This document shows, piece by piece, positions 1 through 6,849 of a stretch of DNA of 26,860 nucleotides. The DNA lies in the NCBI GenBank assembly GCA_965658595.1, contig CBFHSW010000020.1, positions 1 through 26,860 of the forward strand. The letters run 5' to 3'. This DNA is from UBA1858 sp965658595. GTDB lineage: Bacteria > Pseudomonadota > Gammaproteobacteria > UBA4575. How positions within the stretch are numbered: the first letter of the stretch is position 1; each line of letters starts with the position of its first letter. The position numbers and the translations under genes were made by a program. The notes under the pieces are model-generated. The model searched no databases. It saw nothing but the letters and a program-made list of their open reading frames with translations, and was not told the DNA's origin.

Positions 1-12
1 GTTTATTATTTC

Positions 13-80
13 TGTACAGTAGTAGCGTGTAAGCCTATAGTACATAAAATATCAATGTTCAATGGAGATAAGTATGTACA
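13..80. promoter_or_regulatory. TGTACA-type motifs upstream of the MerR gene
   Basis: TGTACA occurs at 13-18 and again at 75-80, overlapping the first codons of the regulator. AGTACA lies at 39-44 and a TGTAA partial copy at 28-32, nine bases after the first motif. A similar cluster lies upstream of the broken sigma gene near 1785-1836. They may be operator half-sites for the adjacent regulator, but this is inferred from clustering only. Confidence 0.3.
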
Positions 81-1072
81 ACGATTTAGCAAAAGATGAG
101 TACAAGATTGGCGCAGTTTCGAAAATTACAGGTATTGGCACAGAAACACTGCGCGCATGGGAAAGACGCTACAAAGCGGTAGTACCAAAACGTTCAGACT
201 CAGGTGATCGTGTATATACTAGTGATGATCTCTCTAAATTATTCCTATTGAAGAATTTAGTTGATGCTGGAAATTCAATTGGCACAATTGCTCGACTCAA
301 TACCTCAGAGCTCAAAAGCAAATGGGAAAACAGTGTCCAAATCAGTGAACAGAACATGGCCATGGATCCGTTTGCTGAGAAAACGAGCCTAGCCAAACAT
401 CAGAAATGTCGTGTATTGCTTTATGGTGATGACTTCCCTCTTCGCGTTATGGATGGAATGGATGACTTTGATGGCATTGAATTAATTGGCCAAGTTAACA
501 CACATGAACAGTTGCAAGCTCTCAAGCATGACGGAATCATGCATGTGGTAATCATCGAAAAGCCGACCGTGAATGAAGAAACGCGTCGACTTGTTTCTTC
601 ATTACTCAAAGAAACTGGGGCTTGGCATGTGGTGGTGTTGTATGGATTCGGTTCCCAAACAGAGATTAGTCAATTGCAAGGCCCACAGGTGAGCGCCATA
701 AGATCATCAATAGATGTTTATGAACTTGCTCGTTTGTGTATGGATAGAGCAGGTGGTGACTCAAAGAATTTAGTGGCTTCGAATGCGGCTACAGTGTATC
801 TGGAAGATTCTATCCCAACACGACGTTATAGTGCACGTCAGTTAGAAAGCCTCACTCGCATGTCCACATCAATACAATGTGAGTGTCCTAAACATTTATC
901 AGATTTGATTAAGAGTTTGGTGGCTTTTGAGATATATAGTGCAGAATGTGAGAATAAAAATGAGGATGACGCAGCGCTGCATTCTTTCTTGCATGCAACT
1001 ACATCACAGTCTCGAGCAATTCTTGAGGATGCCCTGGCTCATGTCATTACTTACGAGAATATTGATGTCTAA
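74..1072 (+). CDS. MerR-family transcriptional regulator
   Basis: This is a DNA-binding regulator with an N-terminal MerR winged helix (about residues 10-80, with the typical TETLRAWERRY recognition segment). It is followed by a sensor-like alpha/beta region (about 110-225) and a helical C-terminal domain containing ECPKHLSDLI and AFEIYSAEC. The layout recalls LitR/CarH-type MerR proteins, which carry a cobalamin-binding domain. I do not see the B12-ligand histidine motifs here, so the signal is unknown. I prefer the ATG at 74 over an in-frame ATG at 62 because GGAG at 64-67 is correctly spaced for 74. The gene stands alone and ends in a strong terminator. TGTACA repeats lie in its upstream region, which suggests autoregulation (inference). 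The family call is firm, the target genes are not known. Confidence 0.88.
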   Translation: MYNDLAKDEYKIGAVSKITGIGTETLRAWERRYKAVVPKRSDSGDRVYTSDDLSKLFLLKNLVDAGNSIGTIARLNTSELKSKWENSVQISEQNMAMDPFAEKTSLAKHQKCRVLLYGDDFPLRVMDGMDDFDGIELIGQVNTHEQLQALKHDGIMHVVIIEKPTVNEETRRLVSSLLKETGAWHVVVLYGFGSQTEISQLQGPQVSAIRSSIDVYELARLCMDRAGGDSKNLVASNAATVYLEDSIPTRRYSARQLESLTRMSTSIQCECPKHLSDLIKSLVAFEIYSAECENKNEDDAALHSFLHATTSQSRAILEDALAHVITYENIDV

Positions 1073-1095
1073 CCTTATAATTATGTCAGTAGATA

Positions 1096-1130
1096 TTAAA
1101 AAAGGCACCCAATTGGGTGCCTTTTTTTTG
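1096..1130 (+). terminator. Rho-independent terminator of the MerR gene
   Basis: A nine-base stem AAGGCACCC/GGGTGCCTT with an AATT loop is flanked by A-runs and followed by a run of eight T. It starts about 25 bases after the stop codon. The A-run on the 5' side means it could also work in the other direction. Confidence 0.92.
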
Positions 1131-1154
1131 AACGAAGTTCGGATTTTTAAACAA

Positions 1155-1184
1155 ATTAAAAGGGGAGGTGGTTTACCTCCCCCT
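1155..1184 (-). terminator. Terminator of the ferredoxin gene
   Basis: An eight-base stem GGGGAGGT (1162-1169) pairs with ACCTCCCC (1175-1182) around a five-base loop. On the minus strand the stem is followed by TTTTAATTTG. It begins about a dozen bases beyond the ferredoxin stop codon. Confidence 0.8.
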
Positions 1185-1195
1185 AACTATTATTT

Positions 1196-1510
1196 TTAGT
1201 TAATTGAACCTTGATCAAAATCGACTTCTACTTCTATGTCGCTTTGTAGTCTTGCTTGACATGCTAACACCATGCCTGACTTCAGCTGAGGGCCATCTAG
1301 TACATAGGAAAAATCACTGAGTGCTTTGACCTTTCCAGACTTAACAGTTGCTCGACATGTGCCACAACTACCGACTCTGCAATCATGGGGCCATTTAACG
1401 CCTGCATTCAATGCTGCCTGCAATAAATTGATACCACCTTTGACATCAAAGGTTTCACCAGTATTCGCAATTGTTGCAGTGAAATCTTTCTTCTTTCCAA
1501 ATCCGAACAT
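1196..1510 (-). CDS. Plant-type [2Fe-2S] ferredoxin
   Basis: This is a 104-residue electron-transfer protein. The cluster ligands are visible as C44, C49, C52 and C84 (DCRVGSCGTCRA, then LACQ), giving the C-x4-C-x2-C...C spacing of plant-type ferredoxins. The short basic N-terminus (MFGFGKKKDF) has no export signal, so it is cytoplasmic. Upstream, GGAG sits seven bases before the ATG. It lies 51 bases after a small DUF2892 membrane protein gene on the same strand, so the two are probably co-transcribed. Its redox partner cannot be told from the window. It is not the adrenodoxin-like Isc ferredoxin, because no isc genes surround it. Confidence 0.93.
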   Translation of the reverse strand: MFGFGKKKDFTATIANTGETFDVKGGINLLQAALNAGVKWPHDCRVGSCGTCRATVKSGKVKALSDFSYVLDGPQLKSGMVLACQARLQSDIEVEVDFDQGSIN

Positions 1511-1561
1511 TGTTTATCTCCGTATAATTGAGTTGTTTAGTAATAAATGTAGCTAATAGGA

Positions 1562-1741
1562 CTATTTTCTGGTTGAAATACCGAAAGGTAAGTATGCTGG
1601 GCACCACGCAAATACACCTGTTAAGACAGGTACTGCGCCAATAAATGCCCATAGTGTGTTTGTAGCAAACGCGAATCCAACTAGAGCCAGCCCAACTAAG
1701 ATCCTGACCATTCTCTCAGTGTCACCAACATTACATGTCAT
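1562..1741 (-). CDS. DUF2892 (YgaP-type) small inner-membrane protein
   Basis: This 59-residue open frame runs from ATG (complement of 1739-1741) to TAG (complement of 1562-1564). It starts MTCNVGDTERMVRILVG and ends with FAWCPAYLPFGISTRK. The pattern of an N-terminal Cys-Asn-x-Gly-x-x-(D/E)-R segment, two hydrophobic helices (about 12-26 and 30-45) and a Cys-Pro before a short tail is that of the DUF2892/YgaP transmembrane domain. That domain is often linked to rhodanese or other sulfur-handling proteins. AAGG lies about nine bases before the ATG. It precedes the ferredoxin gene. The function of stand-alone DUF2892 proteins is poorly known. Confidence 0.85.
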   Translation of the reverse strand: MTCNVGDTERMVRILVGLALVGFAFATNTLWAFIGAVPVLTGVFAWCPAYLPFGISTRK

Positions 1742-1906
1742 AATGTGTACCTTGTGTGTGTTAAAATGTAAGTGAAATATAACTCGTACAGGTGTTCATT
1801 GTACAGAGCTATTATTTCATCATATGTACAAGTACTGTATATTTTTTTGGGGCAAACGGTTGGTTTATTTTGATGTTGTTTACTAGCTGTAGAGGGAGTT
1901 CCTCTG
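1742..1906. promoter_or_regulatory. Divergent promoter region with TGTACA motif cluster
   Basis: This AT-rich intergenic stretch lies between the minus-strand DUF2892 gene and the plus-strand sigma remnant. It holds CGTACA at 1785-1790, TGTACA at 1800-1805 (nine bases apart), TGTACA at 1825-1830 and AGTACT directly after. No -10/-35 pair stands out. The Shine-Dalgarno sequence for the sigma gene (AGAGGGAG, 1891-1898) is clear. Confidence 0.4.
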
Positions 1907-2463
1907 GTGCCCAAAAATGTCTCGCCCATTTCAAACATGGCTGTCTTTTGTGGTCAGCCACGACGCAAGTTATTCGAAGAATTTGTCGCTAATTATTCTG
2001 ACGACCTCTATCGGTATGGATATTGGTTAACGAAGGATCGCACTATAGCGGAAGATCTGGTTCAAGATACCTATATGCGTGCCTGGCAGTCTATTGATAC
2101 CCTCAAAGATGTCTCTGCCGCTAAGAGCTGGTTATTGACAATATTACGACGTGAGAATTTCAGACGCTTCAAACGAAAATCTTCTCAATTGGAAATAAAT
2201 GCGTTGGATGAGGATATACCTGAGAAATTTTTAGTTGACGTTAATTCAACCTTGCAGGTCAATGAGATAGCACTCAGACAAGCTCTTCTGAGCCTTTCAG
2301 AGGACTATGCTGAACCTCTAATGGTGGCTACAGCTGCAATGAAATCGCAAGTATTATTAATATTGAACCGGGTGCAGTGATGACGAGAATTTGTCGTGCA
2401 AAACAAAGAGTTCGTGTGATGTTAGCACCTGAAAAACAACAAGGTGAGCGACATGCTGAATGA
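1907..2463 (+). pseudogene. ECF sigma factor gene with frameshifting deletion
   Basis: The frame starts at GTG 1907 behind AGAGGGAG and encodes a recognisable sigma-70 region 2: FEEFVANYSDDLYRYGYWL, then AEDLVQDTYMRAW and KSWLLTILRREN. After the residues EPLM (about 2312-2323) the frame runs into unrelated sequence and stops at 2380. Region 4 continues in another frame from 2323 (GGYSCNEIASII, then EPGAVMTRICRAKQRVRVML) and ends at TGA 2461-2463. The join lacks about three residues expected between the two parts, which fits a deletion of ten bases, or of 3n+1 bases. Without region 4 the product could not recognise a -35 element normally. It overlaps the anti-sigma start, as in intact cassettes of this type. 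A sequencing error is possible, but the two neighbouring frame breaks argue for decay. Confidence 0.85.
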
Positions 2464-3212
2464 TTATCCGACTAAGTGTCTATCAATAATGCAACAAATT
2501 GATGTGGATTCGCAGCTACTAACATCAGAAGATCATAAACATATTGAAGAGTGTTCAAGCTGTTGCTCATATTTTGAGGCTGACCAAGAAATTATGAGTC
2601 AACTGAAACAATGTTTAGCTATTAAGGTTCCCGACACGCTTCAGAGTGATATGACAAAAATGTTTGAACAAATGGAAGCACATCAGAGTTATAAAAAACA
2701 ACAAAATCCCCAACTACAAGATAACGAGCCGCATAAGAATGGTTTCCTCTCAGAGTTAATGACCTGTGCAGCTTGCATTACTCTCGTGTTTTCTAGTTTA
2801 ACGTTAATCATGTTGAATATGACATCGCTACTGGAGAAAACTGTCATCGTGCATCTTAAGCATCAACATGAGGTGCATTAAACGGAAACAAATCCTCAGA
2901 GACTGTGACTCAGTTATTAGGCCCTTATGATATGAATATCGATAATATGATTAGCAAAGTAGTGTTTGCAGACGAGTGCACTATCAATGGGAAAAAAAGT
3001 GTGCATGTGATTTATCTGATGAATAAAAAGCCTGTTTCTATTATTGCTATGCCCATAGATACTCCCAGGGTGAAGTGAAGCGAATAGACGATCAAGAATA
3101 CCAAGGAATGATTGTTGGCGTTGATAATGGAACTATAGTGATTGCTTCTAAAGACAAGGTAGCGGTGAGTGATATGTATAAAAAACTCAAAGGATCACTC
3201 ACAGCTATTTAG
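2453..3212 (+). pseudogene. DUF3379-like anti-sigma factor gene with two frame breaks
   Basis: The start is ATG 2453, with AAGGTG six bases before it; an in-frame GTG lies at 2444. The first frame has a zinc-finger-like segment (HIEECSSCCSYFEAD), a linker, and one membrane helix around TCAACITLVFSSLTLIML, then stops at 2881. A second frame continues from about 2872 to TGA 3078 (ETVTQLLGPYDMNIDNMISK, then SIIAMPIDTP). A third runs from about 3069 to TAG 3212 (GEVKRIDDQEYQGMIVG, then TIVIASKDKVAV). Joined, they give the length and C-terminal beta-rich domain of DUF3379-type anti-sigma proteins. Each break is about one base, or 3n+1 bases, missing. The anchored N-terminal half may still be made. 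The family call rests on the context of the sigma gene and on overall layout. Confidence 0.75.
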
Positions 3213-3246
3213 AGACTATGTACAGATTTAATAATGATATGGATTA

Positions 3247-3684
3247 TTACTTTCCACAATCAGCTTGGTAACCTACAGCTACAATTCCTGCTACGGCACA
3301 GGCTTCATCGTTGTCCGATGTGTCACCAGTAATACCCACCGCCCCAATCACATCACCATCAGCGTTTTTAACTAACACACCACCTGGTACTGGTAGCATT
3401 TTTTGATCAGATAAATTAATCAGTGAATTCATAAACATTGGTCTATCTTCACCGATAGAGAATAGTGTGCGTGATGCCATGCCCAGTGCAAGCGAGCTCC
3501 AAGCTTTCGCAAAAGCGATTTGTGGACGTAAAAAAGTGGCTTTGTCCTCTCTTTGCAGGGCCTTGAGATGACCTCCAGCGTCCAACACTGCCACAGTCAG
3601 CGGTGCCAGTCCTAGCTCATGACCTTTGGTCATGGCATTTTGAATAATAGTTGAAGCTTGTTCTAAGCTGATTTCCTGACTCAT
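3247..3684 (-). CDS. GlcG/HbpS family (DUF336) protein
   Basis: This 145-residue protein has the typical GlcG/HbpS pattern: a helical N-terminus, the strand VAVLDAGGHLKALQRED, a central KAWSSLALG helix, then LPVPGGVLVKNADGDVIGAVG and a final GDTSDNDEACAVAGI. Members of this family bind heme or other small ligands, or occur beside glycolate oxidase, but many have no assigned role. No signal peptide is seen, so it is cytoplasmic. A strong AAGGAG precedes the ATG by about seven bases. It lies upstream of nothing obvious on its strand and follows msrB, with 65 bases between the two genes. The family is sure, the function is open. Confidence 0.85.
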   Translation of the reverse strand: MSQEISLEQASTIIQNAMTKGHELGLAPLTVAVLDAGGHLKALQREDKATFLRPQIAFAKAWSSLALGMASRTLFSIGEDRPMFMNSLINLSDQKMLPVPGGVLVKNADGDVIGAVGITGDTSDNDEACAVAGIVAVGYQADCGK

Positions 3685-3749
3685 GTAGCTCTCCTTAGGG
3701 TGGTCATCTCAAATTTAAAAATCGAATGATAGCAAAATCGTAGCAAAGA

Positions 3750-4250
3750 TTATGCTGGAATAAATTTTAATGCGGCGCCATTATTACACCATCGCTCGCC
3801 ACTGGGTAATGGTCCATCCATAAATAAATGACCTTGATGTCCTTTGCATCGCACACAACGATAACCTCTTGCTGGTGGGAATGATTTGAGATCGGTGTAG
3901 GTTCTGAGATGTCCATAAATGTGATTGTTGAAACTTGGCCAGCCAGTTTGACTATCATATTTCATGTGCGATTCGAATAAGGGTAAATCACATCCTTTGC
4001 AGTGATAGCGGCCCTTACGCATTTCTGTGTTAAGTGGACTACTGTGACGGTTTTCGGTATTACCTTGTCTTAATACTTGATAGGCATTGTTATCCAGGCG
4101 TTGCTTCCAATCATCATCACTCACTTCGAGTTGAGTCAGCGTAAGATCTCCCGGGTAAAGGCGCTGGCTTTTGCCGGATTTATATTGCGCGAACACAAAT
4201 GCTGAAAAACCACTAATAATAAGGAGTACATTTCTTCGTGATGTTGGCAT
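3750..4250 (-). CDS. msrB: Peptide-methionine (R)-S-oxide reductase, exported form
   Basis: This enzyme reduces methionine-R-sulfoxide in proteins. Zinc-binding pairs are C84/C87 (CKGC) and C132/C135 (CVRC). The segment TGWPSFNN and the HQGHLFMDGP motif are present, and the catalytic cysteine is C155 in RWCNNGAALKF. Unlike the short cytoplasmic MsrB it starts MPTSRRNVLLIISGFSAFVFA, a basic end with SRRNVLL followed by a hydrophobic stretch. That resembles a twin-arginine signal or a membrane anchor, so the enzyme probably works in the periplasm. The length of 166 residues fits a catalytic domain of about 125 plus this leader. It is divergent from the small membrane protein gene downstream of 4329. 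Confidence 0.92.
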   Translation of the reverse strand: MPTSRRNVLLIISGFSAFVFAQYKSGKSQRLYPGDLTLTQLEVSDDDWKQRLDNNAYQVLRQGNTENRHSSPLNTEMRKGRYHCKGCDLPLFESHMKYDSQTGWPSFNNHIYGHLRTYTDLKSFPPARGYRCVRCKGHQGHLFMDGPLPSGERWCNNGAALKFIPA

Positions 4251-4328
4251 AATTCAATCTTTACAGTTCGTTCCTTCCAATTTAGAGTGTTTTTTAGACT
4301 ATTGGTTTCAATACAGAAGATAACATTG

Positions 4329-4628
4329 ATGAATGCGATAACAATAAAAGAATATTTTGTCACAGCTAATCGAAATTTAACTTTAAGCTTAGTGTTAATT
4401 ATTATCATCACTATGGCAGTAGTGTGGTTTTTGGGGATAGATTTAGGAGAGAGATCAGTTACTTTTGGATTGATATTGATGATTTTGGCAATTGTGTTTT
4501 ATCAAATACCGCGATTAGCTTATCGACTCACGCAGAAACAATTTCGCTCACTGACGGGGCCTAACAAACAAATCATTGAGCAAAATTGGTCGGCTTTTAA
4601 GGTATGGCTGGATAGGCAGCCTCACTGA
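4329..4628 (+). CDS. Small two-helix membrane protein of unknown function
   Basis: The product has 99 residues from ATG 4329 (MNAITIKEYFVTANRN). An in-frame start at 4287 would add 14 residues but has no better ribosome site; AGAAGA sits about nine bases before 4329. Two hydrophobic segments are seen (LSLVLIIIITMAVVWFLG and VTFGLILMILAIVFYQI), with a short loop containing DLGERS between them. A basic C-terminal tail follows (RLTQKQFRSLTGPNKQ, ending KVWLDRQPH). I do not recognise the family. It lies between msrB (divergent) and the CbiX-type chelatase gene. Confidence 0.6.
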   Translation: MNAITIKEYFVTANRNLTLSLVLIIIITMAVVWFLGIDLGERSVTFGLILMILAIVFYQIPRLAYRLTQKQFRSLTGPNKQIIEQNWSAFKVWLDRQPH

Positions 4629-4669
4629 GACACAGTATTGTTTGCATATTCATGACAAAGGCCAATATG

Positions 4670-4675
4670 TATAAT
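4670..4675 (+). promoter_or_regulatory. Possible -10 element for the chelatase gene
   Basis: A perfect TATAAT lies about 90 bases before the chosen ATG at 4762. No convincing -35 hexamer is found at normal spacing (TTGCAT at 4642-4647 is too far away). Weak evidence. Confidence 0.25.
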
Positions 4676-4761
4676 GGCTGTTTAGTTAGTTGGTTGGAAA
4701 AAGTTCTTATACACAGCAACTAGCTGTATATTTCAAGTATGAACAATCACTTAAAAACACT

Positions 4762-5127
4762 ATGAAAGCATTAATCCTGGTGGCGCACGGAAGTCGTCGC
4801 AAAGTCTCTAATATCGAAATCATTCAGATTGCTACTCGTCTTAAAGCTCAAGTCCAAGGCAGTTATCATCATGTCGGCCATGCTTTTTTAGAACTTGCAT
4901 TACCCTCTATACCTGAGGCTATCGAAGAAGCTATCCAGGCAGGCGCTACTGAGGTAGTCATACTGCCGTATTTTCTATCTGCAGGTAGACATGTTCACAA
5001 AGACGTGCCAGAGCTTGTTATGCAAAAACAAACACAGCATCCCTCGATTAAAATTACACTCGCACCTTATCTTGGTGGCTCCAGTGACATCATAAAAGTA
5101 CTTGCGAACATATCCAGCCAACAGTAA
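4762..5127 (+). CDS. Short CbiX/SirB-type sirohydrochlorin chelatase
   Basis: This is a single-domain class II chelatase of 121 residues that would insert Fe or Co into sirohydrochlorin. Visible signatures are LVAHGSRR at the N-terminus (H9), GHAFLELALPSIPEA, and LPYFLSAGRHVHKDVP (H77). The two histidines and E44 are the expected metal-site residues. The open frame extends to a TTG at 4690, but that extra N-terminus does not match the family, which begins just before the AHGS motif, so ATG 4762 is chosen. No siroheme or cobalamin genes are adjacent, so the metal cannot be decided. It is convergent with the MBL hydrolase gene, with ten bases between stops. Confidence 0.85.
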   Translation: MKALILVAHGSRRKVSNIEIIQIATRLKAQVQGSYHHVGHAFLELALPSIPEAIEEAIQAGATEVVILPYFLSAGRHVHKDVPELVMQKQTQHPSIKITLAPYLGGSSDIIKVLANISSQQ

Positions 5128-5137
5128 CTTGTCACGA

Positions 5138-5854
5138 TTACTTCCTTAATAAATCTTTTGCTAAAACAGGGTGGTAAGGCGTTGATCTAAGTTTGTCATG
5201 TGTATGCATGCGATAGTCGGTGAATTCATCACAATCATGGAAATGAAGGAACGGATTGCCTTCAATCTGTTCGGCAATGCTGGAGATTTTTTTATCGGCA
5301 TAATTATGCCCCGGATGAATGACTGTATTACCATCTAATTCGTGTTTCATTTTACTCAAAGTAGTATACATTTGTTCAGGGTCGCCACCTTTCAAATCAC
5401 AACGGCCACAACCATAAACAAATAATGTGTCACCGGTGATGATATCTCCATCTAATAAATAACATGCAGAGCCTGGAGTGTGTCCGGGTGTATGTAGAAT
5501 CTGAATTTCAGTATCGCCAATAAAAATTGACTCACCGCCATGATGTAATGTGGGTTGATCAATGTCTGATTCCCAAAAGTCCGCTTCAGCTTTTAGCAAG
5601 TGTAGTTCTGAATCATAGGCTTCTAAAACGTCACCTACCGCATTGATATGATCATGGTGACTATGTGTAAGTAATATTTTACTGAGCCGGATTCGCTTGT
5701 CTTGGGCGTATTGGATAATACTTGCACCGTCCCAGGCAGGGTCAATAACAGCCGCCTGTTGAGTTTTTATATCAGTGATGATGTAAATAAAGTTATCCAT
5801 AGGGCCAAGTTGCATGGTGGTAATGATGTAGCTTTTATTCATAATAGGGCTCAT
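5138..5854 (-). CDS. MBL-fold hydrolase, glyoxalase II-like
   Basis: This metallo-beta-lactamase-fold enzyme has all metal ligands: THSHHDH (63-69), HTPGH (121-125), GDTLF (D142) and HPGHNY (180-185). The dinuclear site and the GDTLFVYGCGRCDL segment place it among hydroxyacylglutathione-hydrolase-like and ETHE1-like proteins. The exact thioester or persulfide substrate is not determined by sequence. It is shorter than a classical GloB at the C-terminus. It is cytoplasmic. The start could be the Met four codons in, at 5842 (MNKSYIITTM); neither start has a clear ribosome site. It is divergent from the mug gene. Confidence 0.85.
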   Translation of the reverse strand: MSPIMNKSYIITTMQLGPMDNFIYIITDIKTQQAAVIDPAWDGASIIQYAQDKRIRLSKILLTHSHHDHINAVGDVLEAYDSELHLLKAEADFWESDIDQPTLHHGGESIFIGDTEIQILHTPGHTPGSACYLLDGDIITGDTLFVYGCGRCDLKGGDPEQMYTTLSKMKHELDGNTVIHPGHNYADKKISSIAEQIEGNPFLHFHDCDEFTDYRMHTHDKLRSTPYHPVLAKDLLRK

Positions 5855-5912
5855 ATATGTAAAAAATAATGGTCAAACACACTTTTACTGACGGAATGTA
5901 ATCTCAGCAATA

Positions 5913-6470
5913 ATGAATGCCGAAAACAATACTCTAGCAGATTATTTGGATTATGATTTAAGCCTACTATCGATAGGTTTGAATCCATCCATTATGTCAG
6001 TGCAAAGTGGCTTGTATTTTGCTAATCCAAGGAACAGATTCTGGCGAGCATTTATTCGATCCGGATTTATAGAAGAGTGCGTTGATCTTAATAAAAGTAT
6101 TCACAATAAGCTTTTGCATCAGTATTCAATAGGTTTTACTGACGTAGTAAAAAAACCTTCCTCATCATCTAAAGTTCTTAAAGCTGAAGATTTTAAGAGA
6201 GATGCGCCCAAATTAAGAGCAAAGTGTGAGATTTATTCACCCAATTATTTATGGTTTCACGGCAAAGTGGCACTGTCACAATTTTCTCGATATGCATATG
6301 GGTGTCATCAAGATTGGCAATGGGGCATTAATCAATCCAGTCAAATCCCTTTTAATATCTTTTTGAGTCCTAATCCCAGCTCTGCCAATGCGGCTTTTAG
6401 TCTGTCTGTAATCACAGATTATTATGTTCAGCTGCATCATTTAATAGGTATGTCACAACATGAGAGTTAA
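5913..6470 (+). CDS. mug: G/U mismatch-specific uracil-DNA glycosylase (Mug/TDG family)
   Basis: This DNA repair enzyme removes uracil or ethenocytosine opposite guanine. Motif 1 is GLNPSIMSVQSG (22-33, with the catalytic-position N24), followed by YFANPRNRFWRAF as in E. coli Mug. Motif 2 is SPNPSSANA near residue 155. The length of 185 residues is normal. It overlaps the following VanZ-like gene by 11 bases, so the two are translationally coupled. It heads the cluster mug, VanZ-like, dsbB. Confidence 0.88.
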   Translation: MNAENNTLADYLDYDLSLLSIGLNPSIMSVQSGLYFANPRNRFWRAFIRSGFIEECVDLNKSIHNKLLHQYSIGFTDVVKKPSSSSKVLKAEDFKRDAPKLRAKCEIYSPNYLWFHGKVALSQFSRYAYGCHQDWQWGINQSSQIPFNIFLSPNPSSANAAFSLSVITDYYVQLHHLIGMSQHES

Positions 6471-6831
6471 TATCAATATGAAAGTATTGTTTTTAGTAGC
6501 TTTTTTACTGTCTTTACTGGTTTCTCTGCAACTGTCGTTAAGCCCTGTGCATACATCAGAAGGCATGTTGATTAATGATAAGTTAGCGCATTATCTCGGC
6601 TACTTTGTGATGGTGATGGTGCTTGATTTTGCCTATTCACCAGGTCGTTATCTAATCTTTAAAATAGGTGTAATTGTAGGTTATAGTATTATTATAGAAG
6701 TCGCTCAGAGTTTTATTCCGAGCAGAGAAATGTCTATTCATGACTTACTAGCAAATGTATTGGGAGTGCTTAGTTTTATATTACTATTGCCATACATTCA
6801 AAAATTTCAATTTTATCGTCGATTAATATAA
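6460..6831 (+). CDS. VanZ-like family membrane protein
   Basis: The 123-residue product has about four membrane helices. The VanZ-like signature is visible: NDKLAHYLGYFVMV, then GYSIIIEVAQSFIPSREMS and IHDLLANVLGV (conserved K/H, the E-x-x-Q-x-F-x-P-x-R segment, and D-x-x-A-N-x-x-G). The family shares its fold with VanZ of teicoplanin resistance, but chromosomal copies like this have no clear function, and resistance should not be inferred. The start at 6460 sits inside the end of mug; a second Met at 6478 is possible. The dsbB gene follows after 18 bases. Confidence 0.82.
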   Translation: MRVNINMKVLFLVAFLLSLLVSLQLSLSPVHTSEGMLINDKLAHYLGYFVMVMVLDFAYSPGRYLIFKIGVIVGYSIIIEVAQSFIPSREMSIHDLLANVLGVLSFILLLPYIQKFQFYRRLI

Positions 6832-6849
6832 CCCTGAGTAGAAGCGTTC

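Noticed and set aside
1455..1652. 65-codon open frame on the minus strand
   Set aside because: It overlaps both the ferredoxin and the DUF2892 gene out of frame; those two have family signatures and ribosome sites.
1792..1992. 66-codon plus-strand frame before the sigma remnant
   Set aside because: It overlaps the sigma region 2 coding sequence in another frame and the intergenic TGTACA cluster; no domain or ribosome site.
2300..2463. Programmed ribosomal frameshifting in the sigma gene
   Set aside because: No slippery heptamer is seen at the join, and about three conserved residues seem to be missing, so a deletion is simpler.
3211..3246. Isolated TGTACA at 3219-3224 as another MerR operator
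   Set aside because: It is a single copy between convergent genes with no promoter to control; chance occurrence is likely.
6460..6831. Antibiotic resistance role for the VanZ-like gene
   Set aside because: Stand-alone VanZ-like proteins are common in bacterial chromosomes, and no glycopeptide-resistance genes are nearby.
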